Source of the DNA: Bacillota bacterium
GTDB lineage: Bacteria; Bacillota; Clostridia; Lachnospirales; Lachnospiraceae
Assembly (NCBI GenBank): GCA_023428885.1
Contig: JAEYWQ010000089.1
Span: 1 to 26,061 of the forward strand
Reading direction: 5' to 3'
DNA: 26,061 nucleotides
The notes under the pieces are model-generated. The model was not told where the DNA came from and did no database searches. It was given only the letters and a program-made list of their open reading frames with translations. Position numbers and translations under genes: made by a program. This document shows positions 1 to 7,374 of the stretch, piece after piece; the first letter of the stretch is position 1; each line of letters starts with the position of its first letter.

Positions 1-1088
1 ACACTTTCATTTCTCTGATGATTTTTCCACTCTCCGTAATCGATGGAATCCGCTAAGAAAATTGTGGTTAATACTGTTGCCAGACCAAACCCAATGAAAA
101 TAATAATTGCTGCCATACATAAAAGCACTAAGTTAGTGATTTGTAATGTTCCTAAGGTAAATAAGAAAGCATAACCAGAGAGTGTAATAGCAATCGCTAA
201 AATGAGTATCTTTTTGCATTCCAGTTTTTTACGAAGTACTGGTAACATCATCATAGAGAGAATCTGTGCTGCACCGCCAACTGTACCAAACACACCAAAT
301 AAATCCTCATTTCCAATGTCGTACTTAAAAAAGTATAGAGCAAGTGATTGAGTCAAATACAAGGATGAATTAAATACGATAATACCGATTACTACTACAA
401 GAGCCTGATCATTCCTAAGCAGAGACATTAACATATCCTTAATAGACTGAGACTTCTCTAGCTTTGCCTCCTTGTGTTCGCTTACATTTGCTGCAGTAAT
501 ACTAATTGTGATAATAAAAATGATAGCAATCCCTATAGCCATATACTGAAAACCAAGATGATCATTTCCAGCACCAAGAAGGCCAACGAGCGGTAAGGTC
601 AAGGCTGTTGGTATTGCAAATCCAACTCCAGCACAGCTCCTTGCTATCACTGACACATTCTCTCTTTCCTTTCCAGGTTCGGTAATTGCAGGAATCATGG
701 ACCAATAAGGGATATCCATGATTGTATATGTAACTCCCCATAAGATGTAAGCGACAGAAACATACGCCAACAAGGGAACTCCTTTTAAACCTTCAGGTAC
801 TGAAAACATTGCATATAAGACTCCTGCGTTACTGATTGTACCAATCAATAACCAAGGTCGAAACTTACCCCAACGTGTTTTCGTTTTTTCAACAATGACA
901 CCCATCAAAGGATCATTGAAGGCATCAAAGATTCTTGCCACCATGAACAATACACCAACAAATGCTCCGCTAATACCTAAGACTACATTAAAATAATACA
1001 ATAGAAACCCCGATACAAAAGCATATACCATATCTTTTCCTACCGCACCCGTTCCGTAGGATACTTTTTGCTTTCTCGTTAAAATCAT
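1..1088 (-). CDS. GPH-family sugar:cation symporter (partial, C-terminus beyond left edge)
   Basis: An open frame runs leftward from an ATG at 1088 and has no stop before the window ends, so about 362 N-terminal residues are visible of a family that is usually about 450-460 long. The translation begins MILTRKQKVSYGTGAVGKDM and then shows long hydrophobic helices. Near residues 65-70 it reads FNDPLMGVIVEKTKTRWGKFRPW, split here as FNDPLMG then TRWGKFRPW, which is typical of the glycoside-pentoside-hexuronide (MelB/XylP-like) symporters. Such proteins import sugars or small glycosides with a cation across the cytoplasmic membrane. An AAGGAGAAGG ribosome site precedes the start. The gene lies 33 bp after a glycoside hydrolase and probably supplies its substrate as the last visible gene of the repressor-hydrolase-transporter operon. 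The exact sugar cannot be told. Confidence 0.9.
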   Translation of the reverse strand, partial: MILTRKQKVSYGTGAVGKDMVYAFVSGFLLYYFNVVLGISGAFVGVLFMVARIFDAFNDPLMGVIVEKTKTRWGKFRPWLLIGTISNAGVLYAMFSVPEGLKGVPLLAYVSVAYILWGVTYTIMDIPYWSMIPAITEPGKERENVSVIARSCAGVGFAIPTALTLPLVGLLGAGNDHLGFQYMAIGIAIIFIITISITAANVSEHKEAKLEKSQSIKDMLMSLLRNDQALVVVIGIIVFNSSLYLTQSLALYFFKYDIGNEDLFGVFGTVGGAAQILSMMMLPVLRKKLECKKILILAIAITLSGYAFLFTLGTLQITNLVLLCMAAIIIFIGFGLATVLTTIFLADSIDYGEWKNHQRNES

Positions 1089-1121
1089 AATCCTTCTCCT
1101 TTTCCAATGAAATTATGCTTC

Positions 1122-3503
1122 TCAATCATTCATAATAACCTGAAAGTTAAGTTCTACTGCTTCCATGCTATTACTTATAATCAGAAGCTTACCTTCTCCT
1201 GCTTTACTTGTACTCTTAACGTAGGTTCCAGCACAGCCCCCTTTCATACTAATGATTCGAGGCCCTATGATCTCTATAGCACCTTCTGCTCTTAGTTCTA
1301 GAGCTTCCTGATAATAGGTTAAGTTACTGCCTTGTTGTCCTTTGGCTTGAATTCTTATGCAGGCCACATCATAGGTGTTATCTTCCAACAACTTGGTGTG
1401 ACTTACATCCACTTCCAGATGCGCCCGATCAGATGGACACTTCACAATACTGACTGCTAGCTCACCATTCTTGATAGCATCGAAGCGATACTTTCTCGCC
1501 TGACTACCCCAGTCGCTGTAATAAGTGCTGTACAGTCGATAAGCATCTTGGAAGGTAAGCTTATTCAATACCATAAGCTTTACTGCCATTAGTTTGCTTT
1601 TTAGTGGTAAACGAAAGCCATGTTCAGCGAAATCACCTAATAATCCTTTGACCTGCTCCGCTTTCCGCCGACCAAATCCTTCTGCCTCCATTAATCGATC
1701 CCCAATCAAATCATCGATTAAAATCGGAGGGTGCTCAAGATGGCGAAATTCCTCTGTATTCGGCCAGAACTCTTTAATCAATTCATTGTTTTTATAAACC
1801 CTGACACTATCTGCATTGGTAAAGGCGTAGATTTTCCCTTGTCTTCCTCCTGGATGTTCCCCGATATCCATGGAAGTTCCAAGCTCTAAAACAGTGTTAT
1901 TGGCACCTTGGCTTTGATAAACAGCTGCTGCTAGCTTTGGGTTACGAAACATATCCATTAAGCCGTGATAGCAGATTTTATCACCACTTCCAAAATCCTT
2001 GTGCGTATTGTAATCAAACATACACCAAGCAAAGCCTCCACTAACACCATCATCTCCTAAGATAGCATCCAACACTTTTGCATGGCGTAAAGCATGCTCT
2101 AATCTGTGTTCCTCATCATCAAAGGCCTTGGTCGGATACATATGACCGTTATATTCTGAGACCAGATAAGGTGCGTCCGATTTACTGGCAACCTTATGTT
2201 TCTTCTCAATCCCATTACCCAATCCATCAAAGGAAAAATCATTGAAAGTATAGACATCCTCTAACATGTGGCTTTTCTTAATATATCTTACTCCACCAGT
2301 TTGTCTCGTGGGATCTAGATTATGTGCAAGCTGATTCGTTTTTTCATAGAGCTCATCATCATCCTGTGATTCATTGATTCGTACACCCCACAGAACTATG
2401 GATGGATGATTACGATACTGTAGCACCATTTCCTCCACATTTTTTTTTGCCTGCTCTTTCCACTCCTCATCTCCAATATGTTGCCAGCCTGGAATCTCAG
2501 TAAACACCAATAATCCTAGCTCATCACAGCGATCCAAAAAGTATTTGGATTGAGGATAATGAGAAGTACGAACTGCATTCATACCAAGTTCATTCCGTAT
2601 GATATCAGCATCTCTTTGCTGAGGTGACTTAGGCATTGCATATCCTACATAAGGATAAGACTGGTGACGATTAACCCCGCGAAGTTTCACCCGTTGACCA
2701 TTTAAGTAAAAACCGTCATTGCAAAATTTTACTTCCCGAAATCCAGTTCTTACTGTGATTCGATCTAGTTCCAGTGAAATGTCTTGCAAAACAACAGTAA
2801 CATCATATAGCATCGGATGTTCGATACTCCAAAGATTAACCTTAGTAACTTCACACGCCCAAGTTGTGAAGCTATCTGTTATCGATATGCTATCTAGCAA
2901 TTCATCCCCCAGATAAACCTGAGCATATAAGCCCTCTTTTATCATTCCTTCCAGCGTGATCTCTAATTCCAGCTTCTTCTTATCCTCTAACACCTGCTTT
3001 GTCTTTACAAATACATCCTTAATAGAGACTGCATCCACCACATCCAGATATACTTCACGATAGATTCCACCGTAGGTTAAGTAATCTACAACAAAGCCAA
3101 AGGGTGGGACGTTCAAGCTTTCTCTACTGTCCACTTTCACAACTATGTAGTTATCCACATCAAATCCTACATAGGGTGTGATATCCACCGTAAAAGCTGT
3201 GTATCCACAACGATGAATTGCTGCCTGGGTTCCATTGATATACACGGTTGCCTCATGAGCTACAGCTTCAAAGGTGACGAAAAAACTCTTCCCCTTCCAC
3301 TCAGGGCTTAAGCTTACCTTTCGTGCATACCCGCTAACCATCTGATAGTCCTCTTCCGAGAAATAATTGAATGGTAATTCTTTTACGTTATGTGGTAGCC
3401 TAACGTCTTCCAGTCCTTCCATCCCTGTATTATCCTGAATTAGGTCATCCTTAAAGCTTGTCGTAAACTTCCAATCATTATTAAGATAAATTCTCTCTCT
3501 CAT
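1122..3503 (-). CDS. Glycoside hydrolase family 2 (beta-galactosidase/beta-glucuronidase type)
   Basis: This 793-residue protein has the GH2 layout: an N-terminal jelly-roll sugar-binding domain (about 1-160), an Ig-like sandwich (about 161-262) and a TIM barrel (about 263-535). A C-terminal extension includes a helix-rich stretch near 595-650 and a final beta domain. The barrel starts with LRGVNRHQ (274-281). The acid/base is expected at Glu378 in WGVRINES and the nucleophile at Glu450 in VSEYNGHMYP; both are present. There is no signal peptide, so it should act in the cytoplasm on a glycoside brought in by the neighbouring symporter, releasing a non-reducing-end beta-linked sugar. A GGAGAAGGA ribosome site lies before the ATG, and the gene starts 15 bp after the TetR gene. 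Whether the substrate is a galactoside, glucuronide or another beta-glycoside is not decided by the motifs. Confidence 0.92.
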   Translation of the reverse strand: MRERIYLNNDWKFTTSFKDDLIQDNTGMEGLEDVRLPHNVKELPFNYFSEEDYQMVSGYARKVSLSPEWKGKSFFVTFEAVAHEATVYINGTQAAIHRCGYTAFTVDITPYVGFDVDNYIVVKVDSRESLNVPPFGFVVDYLTYGGIYREVYLDVVDAVSIKDVFVKTKQVLEDKKKLELEITLEGMIKEGLYAQVYLGDELLDSISITDSFTTWACEVTKVNLWSIEHPMLYDVTVVLQDISLELDRITVRTGFREVKFCNDGFYLNGQRVKLRGVNRHQSYPYVGYAMPKSPQQRDADIIRNELGMNAVRTSHYPQSKYFLDRCDELGLLVFTEIPGWQHIGDEEWKEQAKKNVEEMVLQYRNHPSIVLWGVRINESQDDDELYEKTNQLAHNLDPTRQTGGVRYIKKSHMLEDVYTFNDFSFDGLGNGIEKKHKVASKSDAPYLVSEYNGHMYPTKAFDDEEHRLEHALRHAKVLDAILGDDGVSGGFAWCMFDYNTHKDFGSGDKICYHGLMDMFRNPKLAAAVYQSQGANNTVLELGTSMDIGEHPGGRQGKIYAFTNADSVRVYKNNELIKEFWPNTEEFRHLEHPPILIDDLIGDRLMEAEGFGRRKAEQVKGLLGDFAEHGFRLPLKSKLMAVKLMVLNKLTFQDAYRLYSTYYSDWGSQARKYRFDAIKNGELAVSIVKCPSDRAHLEVDVSHTKLLEDNTYDVACIRIQAKGQQGSNLTYYQEALELRAEGAIEIIGPRIISMKGGCAGTYVKSTSKAGEGKLLIISNSMEAVELNFQVIMND

Positions 3504-3518
3504 TCCTTCTCCTTTCCT

Positions 3519-4088
3519 CTATGCTTTGATTCCATTGATTAATATGGAAACCATCTCATGTAATGCTGTTTGGTAATCAATATCATTCACTAATAGTGTT
3601 GTACTACCAATAAAGTGCTCAATACTAGCTTCTACAATAGCCTTAAATATAGGCAGAGAAATCGGTTTAATCTTACCTTCCTTCATTGCTTCTTGTAATA
3701 AATCTAAGGTTGTCTCCCATCCACTTTCAAGACGACACTCAACTTTTGCGTATATTTTAGGGAATCGTTCTCTTAATACTGCAATCTGTCGCCAGTCTAT
3801 GTTGGCATATCTCTCTGGTAAGGCAATTAAGATCTTTTGAATCTTTTCTAATAGGTCCATCTCTTGATTTTCATAGATTAACTGTTCGCTTTCTTTGATC
3901 ATCTGAAAAAAATAATCTACTGCATCTAAAAAAAGTGTTTCCTTGTCAGGAAAAAGAGCATAAATTGTCTTTTTACTCATACCAATACGTTTTGCTATAC
4001 TATCCATCGTAAACTTAAAATTATTCTCATTAAACTCTTGCAAGGTTGCTTCCATAATTTTAGTTTTATTCATGATCTCTAAGTCCAT
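3519..4088 (-). CDS. TetR/AcrR-family transcriptional repressor
   Basis: This 189-residue protein has an N-terminal helix-turn-helix at about 10-55, with the family pattern FTMDSIAKRIGMSKKTIYALFPDKETLF, read here as DSIAKRIGMSKKTIYALF and DKETLF. The all-helical C-terminal half (60-189) is the usual ligand-binding and dimer domain. ATG 4088 is preferred because a GAGGTAG site lies 9 bases before it; an in-frame Met at residue 6 is the alternative. The gene heads the operon with the GH2 enzyme and sugar symporter. A perfect inverted repeat sits between its -10 box and start codon, so it probably represses its own operon and is released by a sugar or a metabolite of it. The inducer is an inference only. 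Confidence 0.9.
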   Translation of the reverse strand: MDLEIMNKTKIMEATLQEFNENNFKFTMDSIAKRIGMSKKTIYALFPDKETLFLDAVDYFFQMIKESEQLIYENQEMDLLEKIQKILIALPERYANIDWRQIAVLRERFPKIYAKVECRLESGWETTLDLLQEAMKEGKIKPISLPIFKAIVEASIEHFIGSTTLLVNDIDYQTALHEMVSILINGIKA

Positions 4089-4116
4089 TAAAAATCTACC
4101 TCATTTCTTAAGAAAC

Positions 4117-4148
4117 TAGGAAACTGTTTTTAGTTTTCTGGTTTCCTA
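4117..4148. promoter_or_regulatory. Inverted-repeat operator candidate for the TetR-type regulator
   Basis: A perfect 8-bp inverted repeat, TAGGAAAC at 4117-4124 and GTTTCCTA at 4141-4148, has a 16-bp spacer that itself contains a second imperfect dyad (AAACT...AGTTT). It lies directly downstream of the -10 box and upstream of the ribosome site of the TetR gene, where a bound repressor would block transcription. Operator function is inferred from position and symmetry. Confidence 0.6.
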
Positions 4149-4149
4149 T

Positions 4150-4178
4150 ATTTTAGCATAAATAAATTCATTCGTAAA
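4150..4178 (-). promoter_or_regulatory. Sigma-A-type promoter of the TetR-GH2-symporter operon
   Basis: On the minus strand a -35 box TTTACG (4178-4173) and a -10 box TAAAAT (4155-4150) are separated by 17 bp, and TG one base before the -10 adds an extended element. The predicted start of transcription falls inside the inverted repeat at 4117-4148. Confidence 0.6.
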
Positions 4179-4202
4179 GATATTAATATTCACAACTTTC
4201 AC

Positions 4203-4231
4203 TTGATTTTTATGATTTCCTGAAATATGAT
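4203..4231 (+). promoter_or_regulatory. Sigma-A-type promoter for the small protein gene at 4264
   Basis: TTGATT (4203-4208) and TATGAT (4226-4231) are separated by exactly 17 bp, about 30 bp before the start codon and just before the GGAGG site at 4249-4253. It is divergent from the TetR-operon promoter and lies about 25 bp from it. Confidence 0.55.
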
Positions 4232-4263
4232 GATTGCAATAGTAAATAGGAGGTTTTCGCAAA

Positions 4264-4476
4264 ATGAATTTATACGAAGTTAGTGAGTTCAAGAAATATC
4301 TTTTGGAAACCAATGAAACCATACTCCATTTTCATGATACCTGTGGCGGTCAGAGTTTTTCACTCTCTGCTACTTCAAGTAAAATCATATCAGACATTAA
4401 TGAATATCTGAAAACAAAGGGATATACCCCGATCTATGCCAAGGATAATTTGAGTTTTCGTATTCAAAAAAGATAG
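4264..4476 (+). CDS. Small conserved-looking protein of unknown function
   Basis: This 70-residue soluble protein has its own promoter and a good GGAGG site 10 bases before the ATG, so it is very likely a real gene. It has no signal peptide or membrane helix. The most distinctive stretch is HFHDTCGGQSFSL (residues 22-34), with a single cysteine in a D-x-C-G-G setting, followed by a predicted helix (SKIISDINEYLKTKG) and a short beta ending. It may belong to the small clostridial proteins named after an RDAC motif, but this is recalled from memory and the motif here is HDTC, so the link is weak. It stands alone between divergent operons, and its ending offers no sign of translational coupling to ProC downstream. 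I do not know its function. Confidence 0.75.
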   Translation: MNLYEVSEFKKYLLETNETILHFHDTCGGQSFSLSATSSKIISDINEYLKTKGYTPIYAKDNLSFRIQKR

Positions 4477-4512
4477 CTATACTTAAAATAAATATTTGTT
4501 TTATGATTTATG

Positions 4513-4521
4513 TGCTATAAT
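4513..4521 (+). promoter_or_regulatory. Extended -10 promoter element for proC
   Basis: TGCTATAAT (4513-4521) combines a perfect TATAAT with the TG extension. The upstream -35 region is weak (TTTGTT near 4495). It lies about 36 bp before the proC start codon chosen here. Confidence 0.5.
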
Positions 4522-4556
4522 AAGAAAAATGTTGGAGATTAGTGGGAGGTTTCATT

Positions 4557-5354
4557 ATGAAATTAGGATTTATCGGCTGTGGCAATATGGCTACTGCCAT
4601 GATGAATGGAATGATTCAAAATAAGATAGTTGCTCCAGAAGATATTCTTGCTTCTGATGCAGTAAATAAAGCCTTAGATACAGCCAAACAAAACTTAGGC
4701 ATTCAGACTACAACTAATAATATTGAAGTAGCAAGCAACGTAGATGTATTATTTCTATCGGTGAAACCACAGTTTTATGAGACCGTGATTAGAGAGATTG
4801 CAGATGAGGTTAAAAAGACAACCTTAATCATAACGATAGCTGCAGGCCAATCTTTAAAGAAGGTAGAATCTATATTCGAACGTACCTTAAAGATTGTGCG
4901 TACTATGCCTAACACTCCTGCCTTAGTGTCCGAAGGAATTACAGCAGTCTGTGCAAATGATCAGGTGACAGAAGAAGATATGAAGCTTGTTATGAGTTTA
5001 TTGGGTAGCTTTGGTAAAGCAGAACAGGTGAGTGAACATCTGATGGATGCGGTAGTAGCTGTCAGCGGTAGCTCTCCAGCCTATGTATTTATTATGATTG
5101 AAGCCATGGCAGATGCTGCAGTTGCACAAGGTATGCCACGTGATAAAGCATATAAGTTCGCTGCCCAGGCTGTTCTTGGAAGCGCAAAGATGGTCCTAGA
5201 AACCGGGCTTCATCCTGGACAATTAAAGGACATGGTTTGCTCCCCTGGCGGAACTACTATAGAAGCAGTACGTGTTCTGGAAGAAACCGGTTTTCGCAGT
5301 AGTATTATGAATGCTATGAAAGTTTGTGCCGAGAAATCAAAGAAATTATCCTAA
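4557..5354 (+). CDS. proC: Pyrroline-5-carboxylate reductase
   Basis: This enzyme reduces 1-pyrroline-5-carboxylate to L-proline with NAD(P)H in the cytoplasm, the last step of proline synthesis. From the ATG at 4557 the protein is 265 residues, normal for the family. It opens with a Rossmann fold, FIGCGNMA (5-12), followed by LSVKPQ (67-72) and VRTMPNTP (114-121). The C-terminal helical dimer domain shows VSGSSPAYVF (169-178) and the substrate-site motif SPGGTT (229-234). An in-frame GTG at 4542 would add five residues, but it overlaps the GGGAGG ribosome site that serves ATG 4557, so the shorter start is chosen. The gene seems to be transcribed alone. All key motifs are intact. Confidence 0.96.
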   Translation: MKLGFIGCGNMATAMMNGMIQNKIVAPEDILASDAVNKALDTAKQNLGIQTTTNNIEVASNVDVLFLSVKPQFYETVIREIADEVKKTTLIITIAAGQSLKKVESIFERTLKIVRTMPNTPALVSEGITAVCANDQVTEEDMKLVMSLLGSFGKAEQVSEHLMDAVVAVSGSSPAYVFIMIEAMADAAVAQGMPRDKAYKFAAQAVLGSAKMVLETGLHPGQLKDMVCSPGGTTIEAVRVLEETGFRSSIMNAMKVCAEKSKKLS

Positions 5355-5360
5355 GTTTGA

Positions 5361-5395
5361 TGGACAGGTAAAACCAAGGAGACAGGTGACTAGGA
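5361..5395. repeat. Degenerate relative of the GGGGACAGGT palindromic repeat
   Basis: Just after proC, two direct GACAGGT modules sit 18 bp apart. The stretch around the second (AAGGAGACAGGTGAC) closely resembles AAGGGGACAGGTAAG in the perfect hairpin at 8597-8666, and GGACAGGTAA occurs identically in both places. No strong hairpin remains here. It may be a decayed copy of the same repeat. Confidence 0.35.
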
Positions 5396-5454
5396 GGCAG
5401 TGAAGCCGACAAGCAGATCAGACTATATTTCTCTAAATACACTGTTGAAAGAAT

Positions 5455-5527
5455 AAGGAGTCACTTTGTGTGCAAAAGACAAACACATGGTTTTTGTGTT
5501 TGATCTTGGCATTCAAAGCGGCTCCTT
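5455..5527. terminator. Long imperfect hairpin between convergent proC and the dehydrogenase gene
   Basis: An outer stem pairs AAGGAG (5455-5460) with CTCCTT (5522-5527) and CTTTG (5464-5468) with CAAAG (5514-5518). An inner stem pairs CAAACAC (5480-5486) with GTGTTTG (5496-5502). The outer stem is followed by an AT-rich tract on both sides. It lies between two genes that converge, so a bidirectional terminator is the simplest reading. A poor T-run makes this less than certain. Confidence 0.45.
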
Positions 5528-5533
5528 TATCTT

Positions 5534-6265
5534 TTATAAGGTTTCTGCTCTCTTTACAGCATCTTCTAATGTCATGTCCGTAAACCATTGAGCATGTAGT
5601 AATCTACCGCTCTTCTTGTCATCAATGAAAGCTCCAACTAAGATACCAGGAATACAACTTTCCACAGCATTCGGTGCATATGGTCCGCCCAAGTCTGTAC
5701 GGCACCAGCCTGGATCAGTAATGTTCATACAAACATCGGTGCCTTCAATTACCGTTGACAAGTCCTTGGTAAATTTGTCAAGCGCTGCTTTACTTGCGGA
5801 ATACCCTGCTTGCTGTGGTTCGTCTTTGATTCCACTTGTAGTATTAATGATTCGTCCAAACCCTCTCTCTATCATCTTTGGTAAGAAATGATAACAAATC
5901 ATTGCAGGAGAAATTGTATTAATCATAAAACTAGCCGTAAAATCTTCCACCGGAGTTTTAAAATACTCATTACGATATGCAATCTGAACCCCTGCATCAT
6001 TAAATACGATATCCACTGGAACCTTGAAATCATCTATCTCTTTCAACATTGCTTGTACTGCGTAGGGATCTGATAACTCTGCTGCTACTGCATAAGCTTG
6101 TACTCCCAAACTCTTAACCTCTGATAAAACATCTTCTGTATGTGATAAATCTCTTGAATGTAGAATAAGATTACAAGCTCTCTTGGCCATAAAGATTGCA
6201 ATCTGGTAACCAACACCACGGCTAGCTCCAGTAATTAGTGCCCATTTACCTGATACATCTACCAT
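5534..6265 (-). CDS. Short-chain dehydrogenase/reductase (SDR)
   Basis: This 243-residue classical SDR is a soluble NAD(P)-dependent oxidoreductase. It has the cofactor loop TGASRGVG (12-19), NDAG (89-92, usually NNAG) and the catalytic set Asn116, Ser144, Tyr155 and Lys159 (YSASK). DPGWCRTDLGG (184-194) follows, resembling the PGWVxTDMGG motif of carbonyl-reductase-like members. The ATG at 6265 has a GGAGG site 8 bases upstream. The gene is divergent from an AraC-type regulator, with 136 bp between them, a layout that often means the regulator controls the dehydrogenase. The substrate cannot be told. The N-to-D change in the NNAG motif is mild and the enzyme is probably active. Confidence 0.9.
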   Translation of the reverse strand: MVDVSGKWALITGASRGVGYQIAIFMAKRACNLILHSRDLSHTEDVLSEVKSLGVQAYAVAAELSDPYAVQAMLKEIDDFKVPVDIVFNDAGVQIAYRNEYFKTPVEDFTASFMINTISPAMICYHFLPKMIERGFGRIINTTSGIKDEPQQAGYSASKAALDKFTKDLSTVIEGTDVCMNITDPGWCRTDLGGPYAPNAVESCIPGILVGAFIDDKKSGRLLHAQWFTDMTLEDAVKRAETL

Positions 6266-6348
6266 ATGAATACCTCCAATTCGAAAAACCTAAGACTTTC
6301 ATTCTACTCTTTCCCATTTTCTATTCATAGGAATATCTTAAAAATAAA

Positions 6349-6377
6349 TTGTACTTTTCTCTATTAGATGATAAACT
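6349..6377 (+). promoter_or_regulatory. Possible promoter of the AraC-type regulator gene
   Basis: TTGTAC (6349-6354) and TAAACT (6372-6377) are separated by 17 bp, about 25 bp before the start codon. Each box matches the consensus at four of six positions, so this is only a fair candidate. Confidence 0.35.
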
Positions 6378-6401
6378 AAAGAAAAAATTATTGAGGTACT
6401 C

Positions 6402-7280
6402 ATGAATAAATTATACGAATATTTAGACTCATTACATAGCCCATATGAGTGCTTTGTATTTGATACACAAAAAGAAAATTTTCCAGTCCGAAATCATTGG
6501 CATCATTTTGTTGAGATTTTATATATAGTAGAAGGTGAAATTACTACAGAAAGCGATGGGAATATCTACGAAGCCAAGAAAGGGGATCTGATATTATTCC
6601 ATCCTAAGACCATACACAGTATCTTTAAAAATGATTCCTCATCTACAAGCTATCTGGTTTTACAGTTCGATTTATATTCCCTAAATCGTATCACCACAGA
6701 ATCCACACGCTTTCGATCACTATTGGCCCATGCTAAGGAGGATGAGAACGCCCCAATCCTGATCAGGGCCTTTGAGTTAGAACCTTTTCCAATCGAAAGC
6801 CTATTTCGCGAGTGTATCTATGAGAGAGCTCATTGCAGCTTTGGTTACGATTTAATTATGACTAGTAACATCAGTCGCTTATTGACTTATATCCTACGAA
6901 TATGGAGAAACCACGGTTTTGATACTGGCAAAGTAATGGTATCAAACAAGGAAGAAACTGAATTTGATCAGATTCTTGAATATATTGATGATCATTCAAG
7001 TGAATCTTTATTAGTAACAGATTTGGCAAAACGTTGTAATATGAGTTATTCCAATTTTGCTAAACTCTTTAAGCAAATCTACGGAAAATCCTGTAAGGAC
7101 TATATAGAATTTATTAAGATTAGTAAAACCCAGGACATGCTCCTATTCACAGATTATGATCTAAACTATATCAGTCAGGAAGCTGGCTTCTCTGATTGTA
7201 GTCATTTTATTAAAACCTATAAAAAAGTGACTGGTATCACACCAAAACAGCACAAACTGCAATTACTAAAAAAGAAGTAA
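6402..7280 (+). CDS. AraC-family transcriptional regulator
   Basis: This 292-residue protein has an N-terminal cupin-like sensor domain (about 20-100) containing the HWHHFVEILYIVEGE and GDLILFHPKTIHSI stretches seen in sugar-sensing AraC regulators. The C-terminal double helix-turn-helix spans about 188-285: LAKRCNMSYSNFAKLFKQIYG for the first and ISQEAGFSDCSHFIKTYKK for the second, here split as LAKRCNMSYSNFAKLF and ISQEAGFSDCSHFIKTYK. A GAGG site lies 7 bases before the ATG. It is divergent from the SDR gene, its most likely target, and 64 bp before a serine dehydratase gene. It probably binds a small sugar-like or polar ligand, which is unknown. All expected parts are present. Confidence 0.92.
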   Translation: MNKLYEYLDSLHSPYECFVFDTQKENFPVRNHWHHFVEILYIVEGEITTESDGNIYEAKKGDLILFHPKTIHSIFKNDSSSTSYLVLQFDLYSLNRITTESTRFRSLLAHAKEDENAPILIRAFELEPFPIESLFRECIYERAHCSFGYDLIMTSNISRLLTYILRIWRNHGFDTGKVMVSNKEETEFDQILEYIDDHSSESLLVTDLAKRCNMSYSNFAKLFKQIYGKSCKDYIEFIKISKTQDMLLFTDYDLNYISQEAGFSDCSHFIKTYKKVTGITPKQHKLQLLKKK

Positions 7281-7334
7281 TTACAGTATTACGCTGTTGA
7301 CAACAATGCAGTTTATATAAATTAGACATGAACC

Positions 7335-7343
7335 TGTTATACT
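7335..7343 (+). promoter_or_regulatory. Extended -10 promoter of the serine dehydratase gene
   Basis: TGTTATACT (7335-7343) fits an extended -10 element; TTGACA at 7297-7302 is too far upstream to be its -35 box. Transcription from here would begin near 7350. This is after the upstream ATG at 7345 and just before the AAAGGAGG site at 7361-7368, which supports the TTG start at 7375. Confidence 0.45.
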
Positions 7344-7374
7344 AATGATTAAAGAAAATCAAAGGAGGCACCCA

